A stretch of 64,000 bases of DNA, from NCBI RefSeq assembly GCF_910596095.1, contig NC_056538.1, positions 16,850,501 through 16,914,500 on the forward strand. The letters are read 5' to 3'. Origin of the DNA: Thunnus maccoyii. Lineage: Eukaryota; Chordata; Actinopteri; Scombriformes; Scombridae. The notes under the pieces were generated by a model. The model was not told where the DNA came from. It ran no database searches and saw only the letters and a program-made list of their open reading frames with translations. A program made the position numbers and the translations under genes. Positions 50,919-63,621 of the stretch are shown here, one piece after another (position 1 is the stretch's first letter; every line of letters begins with the position of its first letter).

Positions 50919-53900
50919 TCACAGCCGTGTCTCCCTGTCTGTGCTGTTGTCTGCCGTTCGTTGTGACTGGTCAGAATTAGAGATCACAAACTCTTCCTTC
51001 CTGAGTGCCTCCAGCTCTGTTCCGCCATTGGCCAGGGCTCCGTGGATGGCGTTTCTTTCCTCCTTCTTCAGCTGTCTGCTGAGCAGAATGAAGCCCGGGA
51101 TGCAAATAACAAACGAGATAGTCCGCAGGCTCAGAGTCAAGCCCAGGTATGCTATCCTGAGCAAGCAAGGATGTAAAAAATATTAACTGATTTGGTAATG
51201 AAAGCCCTGATGGTTCAACACTAAACACCCAAAATGTCTAATACTGAGGGGTTCTGAAACTTTTACATCAGACAAGACAAGAGAAGGAAAAAACTCGTAG
51301 ACAAATTGAGGAGTGATTGATGCTGCAATGACTTCTACACTAAAAAAATGGCTAAACAAGTTACTGAATCATGATAACTAGTAGCAAATAATGGCCGGTT
51401 GCCTTGCCAGCCTACTCTTATCGTGTTTTAGCAATACTTGCAAAATTAAATTTATTAGTCTCTCTATTTATTGCTTTATTTATCAGTTTCTAGAAACAAA
51501 ACATGACCTAGAATGTTAAATATCCAAATAAAACTACAAAATCAGGCCAAAAGAAATCTTGGCTCTGTTACGCAACTTTAAAAAATACATGCACAGCTTG
51601 GTACAGCTACATCGACGGCAAAGAGAAGACGTGCATGAATGCAACATGAAGATCTAACAATGTAAACGCTTCATGAAGACTTAAAGTATAAGTTACATGA
51701 AAGTAAATCACTACAAAGTTGGCTCATATAGCGCGAGTGCCAATGAACATCTGATAGACGAAAGAGGTCTGAAAATCTTTCAAAGCAACATGAGATACTT
51801 AACAGAGCTCCAAAAGTTGCACTTCTGTGTCTAAATTGCACACTGCCAAAAAATAAAATGCAAAAAAATACTTTGTATGTCAAAAGGGACAGTCATAATT
51901 ATCATGAAAACATCTGGCACACACAGACAAACTGCATCAACAAATAGGAACACTGGTTACAAGTAAAAGCTACTGTGCCCAAATAAAACACTTGAAAGTG
52001 AGTTCTACCTGTATGCAGTAGTGTTGTAGATTCTGCAGGCTCCTATGCCTCCGCACCTCTTCTGGCCCCATTTTAGACATGTGGTGTCAATGATTGCTCC
52101 AAAGTAAATAGGCGCCGGGATCCCCGCTGTAGAACCACAAACATATTTTCTAAATCACATCATGCAGAGCTGAAACACAACATCCTATTACTGATTCTGC
52201 AAGCACAGAGTAGTGAGAGGAGTAAGGATCAACCACTTAGATTTTGGCAAACACAAGCATTTTGGAGTGTATCTGGTAGTTCCAAGTTACAGAGGCTAGG
52301 AGGTTCAGAGGAAAGATAACACTCAATACACCCAATAAAAGTTGGCTTTAGAAGGATACTTACCGAGTGTACGTGTTGCCAGAGCATGGAAACCCAAGGC
52401 CAAAGATTTCAGCTGTGGTTTGATGCACCTGCAGGAAGAAAATTCAAAGACATTTTTCATGATATTCAGCAGAAACTGCTGTCAGCGATGTGTACAGCCC
52501 CAAACAGAACACATTCAAGGTCATACAACTCAAGTTCCTTTCTAAGTAAAAATTGAGCTTAAGTAATCTCAGTAGTAATGTGAAGTGCAGTCAAACCAGT
52601 GTACACACTGTTTGTAAACAGTGTAAGTTCCAGGACACAAAAAGGGTCTTTGCAAGTCTTTTATGTGGAAAATGGTGAATGTAAAAAAAACAAAAACAAA
52701 AAAACATGATACTTAATGTAGAGTTATTAAGGCACTTCCCTGTCCAAACAGCGCATGCAGTCATATACTGGTGCTTAAAATACCCTGTGACCTCTTTCCG
52801 GTCTTATCAGACTTTACACTAATCTCTGAAAATCAATGGAGGAATTTAAAAAAGACTATAGAGTAATTACAAGAGACAGTACAATAAAGACACAGAAATA
52901 CACAGCATGTAAACTAATTTCATGAGGCTGATGCATTCCAGCTGGATCAGCTGACATGGCTTCAGGAGATCTTGTATGTGTGTTTGTTGTGTGTAAGTGA
53001 GAGTGTGTGTATGTGTGTGTGTGTCACGTGGAGTAATTTCTTTAACGCTCTCTCAATAAAACCTATTTATTTGAAAAGAAATATATAGAGAGATAAATTG
53101 AGGACAATAATTATGTATAGAATGCTAACTTGTATCTGTCGGTTTCTGTGTTAGGTGGAGTGTCAACCACCAGACGGCGCTGTGGCGCAGAAGAATCTAA
53201 AGTGAGTTCATAATGATGTGCATACATTTTATTGCAATAACCATTGCAAAATCCTAAAATTATTATATTTCATTAACACACATATATTGTCTGTTTTTTC
53301 ATCTATTTTCTGTAAAACATAGCCTGTGTACATGACACTGGTGTGCAGCAGTTGCAATGAGCAACTCCAGTATGCATGTTCTCTACTTATGCAACTGTCA
53401 GGAAAACACTGAATCCAAGAGGACTTAAAATGCATTTGCAGTTTCAGCCAACAAGGTTAAATTTCTCATTCGCCCATTCAGGTTATTTGCTGCTTCAAAC
53501 TATGAGTCATAGATTATTAGACTTTTCTTTACTGCTTTATATTACTGCTCCATTTGACAATGTTCCTTTTAAGAAATCAATGTACAACATGTACAGTGAT
53601 ATAATATTATTTAATTAGAACCACATAACACAGAACAGCCAGTCTCTGGCCAGGTGGCCACAATGTTCCTCCATCATATTTGCTGATCATCAATTTCTCA
53701 GTGTTTTAAAAGCTTTAGCACTCGCTAATACATACAACATAACATATGTACTGCGCACAAATGCGTGGGAGAAATACTTCAGTGTCATGACCCATTTCCT
53801 TCTGTATCTAAAGGGCTAGTAATTATAGTGTATTAATGAAGGATCCGTTCACTGTTCTTCCACCCAGACCATCACTTCTTGTTGTTCATAATGCACCATC

Positions 53901-56900
53901 ACTGATTCACTTTTGAGAAATGTAGCATTCTGCAGCTACCTCAGCATCATGATTTATGACGAAAAGTCCTCATCTACTTTTGCACAGGAGATGTGTAGAA
54001 TACCTGCTGCTAACCTTAATGAACTGTAGCTTTTTGTTTAACTCAACAGGCTGTGCTTTGTTGAACTTACGCCTATTACTGCAGCTAAGATTAGCAGTGT
54101 GCTCAGGAGCTTATCATAGTGGTCAATTACTGTTAGGAAATGTCAATAAGTCAACAAGACAAAGGTAGCTTTTTCCACTCAACAATTTGCTTACAGTCTC
54201 CCTGACCTCATTTGTGAGCATTAGGTCACAAATTGGCCCTCACAGATTTAAGCAAAATCATGTGATAGGAAACAGACTATTTTTAAACTGTTTGTATGAC
54301 TGTTTATGTGTGACACACAGACACAAAAACACACTATAAACATGTTGCCATTGCCAATAACAGTAGTCAGCCATATATGGCTCAGATCATTGTTTCTGAA
54401 TGCTTTGATCCCCAAGAAAGCAAGCAAGAAAGAAAAGCAAGAAAATATCCCCTTCCCATGATTCCTGGATATAAACTAGATCAGGCAGATCTGTCTGTGA
54501 AAACTAATTATAAGTCAACAATGTAGTGCTAACTCAAATGTTATGAAAATCAAATAAATGTGATTTTTTTTCTCTTTCAAACTAACTGAATCAAAGCAAT
54601 AAATCATATGAAAATGTGTCTTAAGGGCTGCTAACTTAAAGGTGCAATGTACGGCATTTATTCAATAAAGTTGGGGGGAAAAAAGAAAGTGGCCCCTGAA
54701 CCGACAGCACATGGAACTCAGATCAAACTTTCAAACCAGGCAGTGTTGATCAATATGGATCAAGATCCAGTTACTGCATTGCCTATTTCTCTGATGTTTT
54801 CAGAAACATATTTTAATGTACTGTTTAGCTGTTTGAGAAACTTTGTGACTCGGTCGCCATGTTGAAAACAGACACGGGAGGACATGGAGGGATTCACACA
54901 CACTAACATGCATGCCCGGCTGGAGCTGCTATCAAAACAAAGAACCAAGAAGCTCAGATAACAACACCCAGAGGGAGTGTGACTTCATTCTCTGCTCAGG
55001 ACACCATTACTTCACTATATCTTTACTTAGCAAATAGTTGTTTGCTAACATCTAGTGGGGCTGAATGTCATATACTGAACCTTTAATAAACATTGTAAAC
55101 ACTGCTACAAATGTAGGTCATATTATGTTGAATGCCATTTAACAAATATGTTGGCTATAAAAGAGCTCCAAAAGGTTGAAATCATCTATGCCTAAATTAA
55201 AGGTGCATCATTAAATTTTTTTTTAAAAAAGTAAAGTTATTTAATATATAAAGGTGAAGATTCTGGGGGGAAAAAATCATAATATCATATGCAAAACAGA
55301 CAAAAAATGAAATAATGGAGATGATGGTATTAAAGCCAATATGATCCTTTTTGCAGTGTGTACAATGGTAATACGGTTACTTCAAAGTCTTTTTTCATTG
55401 TATTTTTTTGGCATATATCTGACCTGATGAGAAGCATGTAGCCTGGTGTTCCCCCGAGGGAGATGATAAAGGAAGTGATGACAGAGAGAGCCAGGAAGTA
55501 CGGGAACATCCTGTCACAGTCGTCCTTGTGAGGGCACTGTCCTGTACTGGCTGTAAAGTTACCGGCCACACCGACACAGCTACAGTTAGAGAAGACCTGG
55601 AGAGACATATATAGGCACACACATGACCATGGATAGCAGGACACAGACACACACATAAACACATTGATACATACTTTATACTGTGTATAGGCACAAACAC
55701 TCGTGTGCTAGTGGAAATCAGTGCGTATTGTCAGAATTTTAACTTAAAGTGTTAAATGTCTTCACTGTCTTTCAGTTCAAAGATGAAACATCTTTAAATT
55801 CCAGATCCACAAAGATCCCCATATCCTTAAGATTTTCATAATTTTACCCTCTTTTAGGTGAGAAACAAAAATGACCAACAATGCTTATTTCCATCATTCA
55901 TAGTATACGTGACAGTTTAAATAAAGGCACCAGCAGATACCCTCTATGGTTTAAGCTCCTGCCAGGACATCAGAGTTGTCATCATTTTCATTAACTATAC
56001 ATTAGATACCCTCTATAGTCCAGTCAATCTGGGGTTTGACCCAGGGAAAATTGCAATAGCATTAATTCAAGGTTTTATGTGATTCCTAGGGACATTCAAA
56101 TAACATATTCAAAGCCATCGTATAATTTATAATGTAATGTAGATAGCCATTTCGCTGTCATTCACCTTAGTATGGAAATGTTTCAGCCTGAGGTCATTGA
56201 GAGAATCTGTTTCTCCACCTTTGTAGATTAGTATCATTGCCCTTTCCCCTCTAGCAGAAATTTCATCCTTGGTAGCAGATTGTTTTTGAAAAATGCTGGC
56301 CTGTACTCTTAACGAGTCGCTTTCTCAAATCAGCCACAGCTCCAAACACTCTGGATGTTGTATCACAGCCAAACATGGCATGGGGAATAAGGTGTTGTTA
56401 CTAACACCCTCACCCAACACACCACTTGCATGCCCAATGTTCAAAGACGACTTCTTGGGTACAGACATGAAGTACCTCTCTCCTTGCTGATAGAGGTGTA
56501 ACAGAAGAATGAGGAGGTCAGTGTCATCCCCAATAAGGACAGTCTTTGTTTAAATGCTGCTGTCACTGCCGTTGTTTGAACTATGAGCGCATCTGCATCT
56601 CCCTGAGCGTTGTGAATGCCAAACCCTGCAAATTTTAGTCCCTCCCCCAACAGGTTTAAAGTTTGTTGTCATCATTTGACAGAAATTCCTGCTTTTTCAA
56701 CCTCAGTGTCATGGTTGATGTGAATGAAATCTTCAAGCCATTCTTTGTATTCATCCTTTTATGGGCACCATCCTTCGTAGATAGCTGGCTTCTGTACCCA
56801 TCAAACACGATCACCACTGATTGCCCATAATGTTTACCAACATAACAATGCAAGTTTCCACTATTGCCGCGAATGTCTTTTCTATCTCCCAGGGTAGTCG

Positions 56901-59900
56901 TTGGAGGAGGGCCCCTCTATCTAAGACATACAGGATATGTCTTTCTGGCACATCATCATGAGGCACATTTCTATATTGCTTTTGCAATTTGGGGTTTGTT
57001 TGCTGGGAGAAGCACCATTTTCATTTTGAAGAGGGCAGGTGGATACCCCCAGAGTTCGTATTTGAAGGCTTCAGCTAACTCATCTGCCTGTGTCACAGCA
57101 ATCACTAGTCTCTGAAACAAGAGCTGTGGATCGATACGGACTTCTTCATTGTACCATTTGACTGTGGATTTGGAGTCCATGGTGACTGCATGTGCTTTCT
57201 TCTTGAATGTATTTTCTGTCACCTTTTTCCCTACCCTGTCTTTTAAGACCCCTCTACTAACCTCTTTTGAATGGTCCACACTCACTCATGGGCTGTCACA
57301 CTGGTGATTAAGTGTTTAAGGTGTTCATACCCGGCAAATGGATTTTGCAACTCTAACAGACTAAGAATTTTTATAGTGTTGGCACTGTCTCTTGCCTATC
57401 TTGATGCAGAAAGGTCCTTGTGCTGTTCACTTGTTTCATAATTTACCCCTGCCAGTTCCTGCGTGGCATTGTTGATTTCAGATGTTGTAGGGACATAACC
57501 CTTCTCCATGTCCGTCCTCCAGTCATTTTCATACTTTGCATAAGGGCTTGTTCTATTAAAAGTTCGGGGAAGAGTCCAGCCTGGTATTCATCTGACCTAT
57601 GGACAACTTGCAGATCATCTTCCTGGAATCTTTCATAAACTCTGGGATGCGTTTTTTCTAGTTGGCACATTTTCTGGAGGTATATGTTCAACGGTTTTAT
57701 ATACAAGTTATGTCCAGAAGCGGCTATGAATGGCATCATGTCTGTCAGGGTATCAAGGTGCCGATCTCAATTTCCAGTTCTCTCCAATCTGATGAATGCA
57801 CGGACAAGATCCATCATCTCCATCTACTGTAGCCAGAGTGCTGCTGTTTCGTGATCTACCATGGTTGTCTTCTCTGCCTCCAAATGCTGGGCTATGATCT
57901 GGAGTAGTTCACTTGCATTTGTCCTGGTTGCAGTGGCAGCCATAACATTGTCATACAGATCTGAGACTTCAGCTCGTTCCTCTGGTAAGTCTTTGGCATG
58001 GTTTCCTCGCTGTCATCAGCAATGGTCTCATCTTCAGTCAACTCTGACATATCCTCCGAGTCTACAGCATAGCTTGCTAAGACGGGCAGTTTGACTTGAA
58101 AAGTTTTCACTGCCAGTGGGGTGTTCAGCACTCCATCAACCAGGAAATGACTTAGGAAAAGACACCAAGTATGTTGAATAGGTATACACAGACCCTCCAA
58201 TATAAACACCATTTTACCTACTCTAAAATATTGAAACTTTGCTTTTGACCTTGAAAAAAGTATGTTCCACTAAATCCATAAAGGTATACTTTTAATGTAT
58301 GATGCAGGAGGTATTAGGACCAATAAAAACTATAACGTTACTTTTGCAATTTCTTCTTGGTTGGGCCCTTTTTGAGTTAGATTGACTGGACTACTATATC
58401 TACTTCAACTCCTTATTTTTCAAGTTCAAAAATGTGCCATTGTCATAATCCAAAAGATTATGCTATCAAACCAATCAGACAATTAAATAATTCAGAAAGG
58501 TAATTTATTAAAGGTGTACAGTTACACTTTCCTGTGTTAAAGCCTTTATTTTTCATGTTAACGAGATTATAGTTGAGACAGATTAATCATTTAGACTGGA
58601 AATATCACACTTGAGAATAAATAAATGCACAAACATAAACAACAGTGTGATATATATACAATTTAAGCACTATTTAAGCATAACATTCAGCTGTAGGGAT
58701 ATATCAATTTTGTGAACCTGCCAGAGCTGTGCAGACTGATATTGACTTCTTAACATTACCACAGCCTGCACACTACTAAGGTATTTACCACCATAAATTA
58801 TTTTTCTGTGTGTAATAATTTTTTTAATAATTTGAGTACCTTGCCAACTTACAGTGTTTTTCCCTGAGCCAGCAGAGCTGCTGCAGCCAGCAAGGCAGGG
58901 AGAAACATACGTGATGCCATTCTCTCCACAGACTGGGTCCCAGTCACTCGCTGAACAAAAACAGTCTGAGTTGCAGGCGGTGAACACGGGGTGTTTATCA
59001 TAAGATACCCCTTCCATGCTGGAAGGAAGATAGCAAGATAGAAGTACAAATGAAAGGAAAATATTTGTTTTTAATATGCTGTGTTTAGTGAGCATTACAC
59101 TTATACTGTATGTGTAGATTTTGTTTTATCATCAATTAACAGTAAAACAGGGTTGTGACAGGAAAACAGTTACAATGCTTATTAACTTTTGGATTATACC
59201 ATGATACTTGTAAAGCATTAGGAAAATAAATACCATTGTAGACCAAAGTGCACATTACATTACCAGCAGATATTGTTACACACATTTGGTGGGAAAAAAA
59301 GGAAAGTGGACTTTTTAAGAGAAATACAGTAGCTTTTGGCTGATATTTTACCTCAGAGTCAAACAGTGTAGAGCTATAGTGACTGAATGAATAAAGAAAT
59401 TAATGCAGGTCATAATTTTACGTTAACGTAGCTTTCTCTCCTAAATGCCACATCTCAACAATAAATAAATGATGTAGGATAACTCAATATTACAATTATT
59501 ATTTATTATTATTTTTATTTCCTGTGAGGGGGGGCGTCATAGAGTTCTGTGCTGTGAACTATGTATTGTAAAAATGTAAAGTGAACTGATAGCTGCTGGC
59601 TCATTTATGAAAGTACAGGCTTAACATGCATTAGGAATTGGAAAATGTTATTTACCACAAGCAGTGTTGGCACATCGCACCCGTCTGGCAGCTTTTAGTG
59701 TTTTGTCAGCAGTGTCACTTCAGCTGTGTCTGGTGTTGAAACTCAGTTTTAAGACACAGCTGTGCATTGGGCACCCACAGGGGATGATTTCTTTCTTTGT
59801 TGGTCTGTAATGCCTGGCTGGGTGATTGTGCTTGGTGCTTGTGATTGCCTACTGGCATGTTCTTGCTTGTTCTGTTGGCAATTCTCAGGCTGTTCTTTCA

Positions 59901-62464
59901 TGAGTGCCCCCCCATGGAAACAAAATGTTTACCAATTTTGTGCCAATTCTGCCTAGATACCAGTCTACATCTTCCCTCTTAGTTTAACTTAACTGTCACA
60001 TTAATCATGAATGATCACCAAAAAAAGTATGAGTTGCATTTTGTTGTTTGCATACCAGATGTACTTACACAATCCTAGAAGTAGAAACTGACAAGGTGCA
60101 GCTATCGCACTATGTTTTGAATTTGGAATAATATATTCCTTACCAACATTTTAATTTAAAAAGGAGGTATTTAGGTATTTGAACAGTAGCCCAGACACAG
60201 CATGTAATTTGTGACTAACCTGTTGTATGAAAGTGTTACCCCGGCTACCTTGGCATTCTCGCAGCTCATGGCAAAGAAGAACAACGACAGGATATAACCA
60301 ATCAGAGATGTGCCAAAGGCAAACCTGGCTGCTCCCATGATGTTCAGCTTAAGTCTCTTCATCAGCAGACCACCAGAAAACATCCCCAGTGCTACAGCCG
60401 GGATATTGATCACGCCTGAAATGAACGTAAACAGCAAAACACTGGATCAATATTAAATGAAAATGCATGCTGCATTAAAGGCTAAATCTGGATTTGAAGG
60501 AAGACGGACAATACAGATTAATATTGTATTAAAGCTTGGCTTAATACTGCATGCAAGTTAACTTCTGAGACTATTTCAGAGGAAAAATTTAATTTAACAT
60601 CAATGTGAAGAAGGTCTTTTATCTACACCCATGTCATTAGCACTGGTCAGTAATATTGCATTCTCTTTCATATGCAGCCAGCCTGGTCAATGCAGGCATC
60701 TCCCTTGATGAGACCACATGTACGTAGATACTTTCATCTTATGTTATCAACTTCATTAGAAATTTCATTTAATATGCAAAGCACTCTTCATATTCACAAA
60801 GCCCCAGTCTCTGCAGCTGTGACCATTAATCAGCTGAAGTAGAGCATAACCAACCCAGTGCTCCTTTCTTTAACAATATCCTCTCTCCAAAAGACTTTCC
60901 CTGCTTCATTCAGCAAATGCAAAATACCATAAATTAACTGGAAACTAAATGCTGACCAGTGGACACATTAGAGATGATTACAAAAGCACTCAGATCAAAA
61001 GCAAACATTATTTCAGAATAATAAGCATGTTAAATGTGTAATCTTTACAGCACAAAAGCCTTTCCTGGGTCTATCGTGCTGATTTTCCAGGTTGTAATAC
61101 ACAAATAATTAATGTGACATAGTGAAATATTCATAGCACATGTACCATACCCATCAGGAAGTTGGCCTTTGACGCAGACTGCCTGAAGTGCTGCTCAATG
61201 TACTTCGGCTTATACGTGACCATGCCAATAAGAGAGTTCAGCTGGATGATTGTCACACACAGGTAGATCAAATACACAGGGTGTCCCAGCAGAGTTCGCA
61301 GGGTTGGAATAAAGTCTGCGGAGGGAAAATAATCTGAATAAAAAACACATCTGTCCAGAAATGTTAAATATAGGGTACAGGTTATCAATATAAGAGTGAT
61401 GGCTGACTGTAACATAATCTCTAATTACTGTTATGATATGACATTTCCCCTTCTGTGTGTATGAGGTGGCATAAGGAGTACTGACTTGTGACACTAAGAC
61501 AAAATTAAAGCCAAAGTGTAGAATTTGAAAAAGGCACTCACCCAGTACATAGTGGCTTTAAAAGCCCTGAAAATGTATTTTCTAAATAAGCAACTTACTA
61601 TCAGTGGTGGTATCCTACATGAACACAACATTTTCTGCCAAAGTTAGGACAGTTGTGAGACATTTCTGCACTTCTGTTTTTGTCATCAATCAAGAGTCAT
61701 CAATTAAGTTGAGCAACATTTGAATCAAAATATGGTAACAGTAGTGGGGTTGTTGCTTATGTTGCTCAGTCGCTGTCACTTAAATCTGATCAAACCACAT
61801 CCACAAGTCCTGATGAAGCAGATAAGCTGAGTTTTTTTTAACTTTTAAACTCTTAATGAATAATAACTAGGGATGTTTCTCCAAACTTAACTTTGATTGT
61901 TGCTTATTTAGTAATTAATATTTAATATTACAAAGAAAAAATTGGTGGCTAACATGGCTAATGTTAGCTATCTTAAGTAATATCTCTGTTGCTGACTTTA
62001 TGATTCTAATGTGTTACTGTTATAGTGGCTTAGCACTTTAAATAAAGTCTAAGCTACTGTTTCGCAGTAGTTTAAGAATGTAGAACAATGACACATTTCA
62101 GAGGAAAATGAATGCAGTCTCTGTTGCTTTTAATACACAGACTGGATTTCCAGAGAACATAATTTTCCAGCTCTAGCAAGTTTTAAAAATCATATGTCTG
62201 AGCCTCTACATCCATCCTTACCTTTGGCCATTTCTAGGAAACTAGTATGTTCGTCTGCTGGGTACTTGTGCTTCATAAGGGGAGAGTCTTTGATGAAACT
62301 TGTCTGCTCTGGTCTTTCTGGGCCCCGGGGCCCTGACATGGGCAGGGAGCGGGGCAGAAACCAGAATGGGATGGCAGAGAGTAGGGTGATGACCCCAGCT
62401 ATGAGGTAGCCCAGCCACCAGGCCCCAACCCAGCGAGCGTCAGCTGGGGTGATTGTGATGGTTT
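50919..62464 (-). CDS. slco1c1: Organic anion transporter, SLCO1 subfamily (OATP1C1-like); 3' eight exons only, partial at the right edge
   Basis: Exons in transcript order: 62464-62222, 61315-61151, 60415-60220, 59018-58853, 55596-55424, 52428-52364, 52126-52009, 51156-50919. Phases all agree and give the C-terminal 453 residues of a protein usually near 700. The first visible exon carries the OATP family signature [13 protein letters not shown] at transmembrane helix 6. Helices 7-9 follow ([49 protein letters not shown]). Next is the Cys-rich Kazal-type loop in exons 59018 and 55596 ([32 protein letters not shown]), then helices 10-12 and a cytosolic tail ending ETRL, a class I PDZ ligand. 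OATP1C1 transports thyroxine and steroid/organic anions at brain barriers. Family membership is sure; the 1C1 assignment rests on the C-terminal motif and remembered similarity, and fish also have other SLCO1 members. The 5' exons are not in view, and the 56-58 kb intron holds a decayed mobile element. Confidence 0.93.
53167..53181 (+). promoter_or_regulatory. Weak CTCF-like site in SLCO1 intron
   Basis: CCACCAGACGGCGCT differs from the CTCF core CCACCAGGGGGCGCT at two central positions. Motif only. Confidence 0.25.
54636..55088. mobile_element. MITE in SLCO1 intron
   Basis: The left end TTAAAGGTGCAATGTACGGC and the right end inverse ATTAAAGGTTCAGTATATGA form imperfect terminal inverted repeats flanking about 450 bases. 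The words GTCGCCATGTTG and CTAGTGGGGCTGAATGTC are ones I associate with a frequent teleost MITE. No coding capacity. Confidence 0.65.
56140..58212 (-). pseudogene. Decayed mobile-element-like gene with XPG/FEN/PIN-type acidic motifs
   Basis: In transcript order, - strand blocks include an acidic N-terminal part ([16 protein letters not shown], about 58050), a region around [19 protein letters not shown] (57730), [17 protein letters not shown] (57590), then [16 protein letters not shown] (57200) and [13 protein letters not shown] (57130). Next come [20 protein letters not shown] (56825), QGDADALIV (56610), GDDTDLL (about 56535, another frame) and [11 protein letters not shown] (about 56355). 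I recognise these blocks from a large, repeated, functionally unnamed protein family in fish and invertebrate genomes. The spaced acidic motifs (DGY, GDAD, GDDTD, CDTT) resemble the metal-binding Asp set of the FEN/PIN nuclease fold; this is inference. Several frameshifts and in-frame stops (for example near 57830 and 57770) make it a relic. Confidence 0.6.
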
Positions 62465-62936
62465 CTGTGTTGGGGGTACAGAGGGTGAGAGTTAATCAGT
62501 GTTCATGTAAGTAAAATTAAAATAGGGTGCACATATTAGTGGCTCATGGTTTAACACAGATCCTATATGGTTTAGTGGGACAACTTCATAGTGAGATATC
62601 AGTTTTCTTTCAAACAAATACATAGTTCAACAGGTTTTCTACAGCCCATTCAACTCTCTCTCTCCACTGTAATTTGATAACCAGATGAAATGATGCAAAG
62701 ATGAAGCACTGAGTACAGGTTTCTGAAATGAAAAGTCTCACAGAACTAAATCAATTCTGACCCTTGTCAGGTCAAAGAGATTTTACGTAGGTACTCATCT
62801 GTTTCATTTTAGCCTTATTTTCAATCAATCAGTAGATGTTTTTTCATTCTTATTTATAGATTTGTCAGTCCAATACGTTCACTCCATTGCTAATAATATA
62901 TACATATATTTATATATATATATATATATACACACA

Positions 62937-63621
62937 CAGTACTGTGCAAAATTTTTACACTTTGCACACTTTGCATTTAGGCATTTTGATTCTTATCCAT
63001 AATGCAATACCATCAAGGAGGCATCTGATCAGTCCCAAATTGATTCTGCAGCATGACAATGACTCTAAATACGCAGCCAGAGTCATAAAGAACTATTTTC
63101 AGTGACAAGAAGAACAAGGAGTCCTGCATTCTATTTTAGTTTATTTTTATTTCCAATTGCATTTATATGTCTTTTTATATTGCCTAGTGTTGCTTTAATA
63201 TTCTGTCTTGATGCTCTCTATGTTTTATGTAAAGCGCTTTGAATTGCCTTGTTATTGAAATGTGCTGTACAAATAAACTTGCCTTGCCTTGCAACAGATG
63301 ATATGGCCCCACAGAGCCCTATTCCCAACATCATGGAGTCAGTCTGGGATTACGTGAAGAGATAGGAGCAAGATGTGGTGGGAAGATGCTTGGAACAACC
63401 TACCTGCCAAGTACCTTGAAAAACTGTGTGCAAGTGTACTAAGGAGAATTTGTGCTGTTTTAAAGGCAAAGCGATCTTACACTAAATATTGCTTTAATTT
63501 AGGTTTCTTCTGTTTAGTGAACTTTGTATGAAGTTAAGTGATAAATAAAAACTATTCATGGCATTATTTTTGAAAGCATCGTCACTTTACTTTTAGTGCC
63601 TAAAAGCTTTGCACAGTACTG
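62937..63621 (+). mobile_element. Internally deleted Tc1-type transposon (second copy) carrying a nested LINE tail
   Basis: The ends CAGTACTGTGCAAAATTTTT and the inverse of GCTTTGCACAGTACTG are terminal inverted repeats; TA follows on the right, while the left flank has merged with a (TA)/(CA) repeat. Interior blocks match the copy at 11468-11981 (GATCAGTCCCAA, GCAGCATGA, TACCTGCCAAGTACCTT), and the frame LILQHDNDSKYAARVIKNYF shows the transposase C-terminal DDE region. The element is interrupted at 63129-63290 by LINE sequence absent from the other copy. Confidence 0.85.
63129..63290 (+). mobile_element. L2-like LINE 3' tail inserted into the Tc1 copy
   Basis: About 160 bases matching the reverse complement of 14253-14420 (TGTCTTTTTATATTGCC, TTCTGTCTTGATGC, GCGCTTTGAATTGCC, AAATAAACTTGCCTTG). 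TGCA flanks both sides (63125-63128 and 63290-63293), consistent with a 4-base target duplication. The uninterrupted Tc1 site is seen at 11615 (CCTGCAACAGATTG). Confidence 0.85.

Larger units (their letters stand above)
52429..55423 (-). other. SLCO1 intron (3 kb) between the helix 10 and helix 11 exons
   Basis: Contains a TG tract at about 52990-53025, the weak CTCF-like site at 53167 and a MITE at about 54636-55088. I see no exon. Confidence 0.6.

Noticed and set aside
53160-53212. Exon-like segment on the + strand (acceptor GTTAG, 48 open bases, donor GTGAGT)
   Set aside because: It is isolated within the antisense SLCO1 intron, the short peptide has no partner exons, and the core is better explained as a CTCF-like or repeat-derived word.
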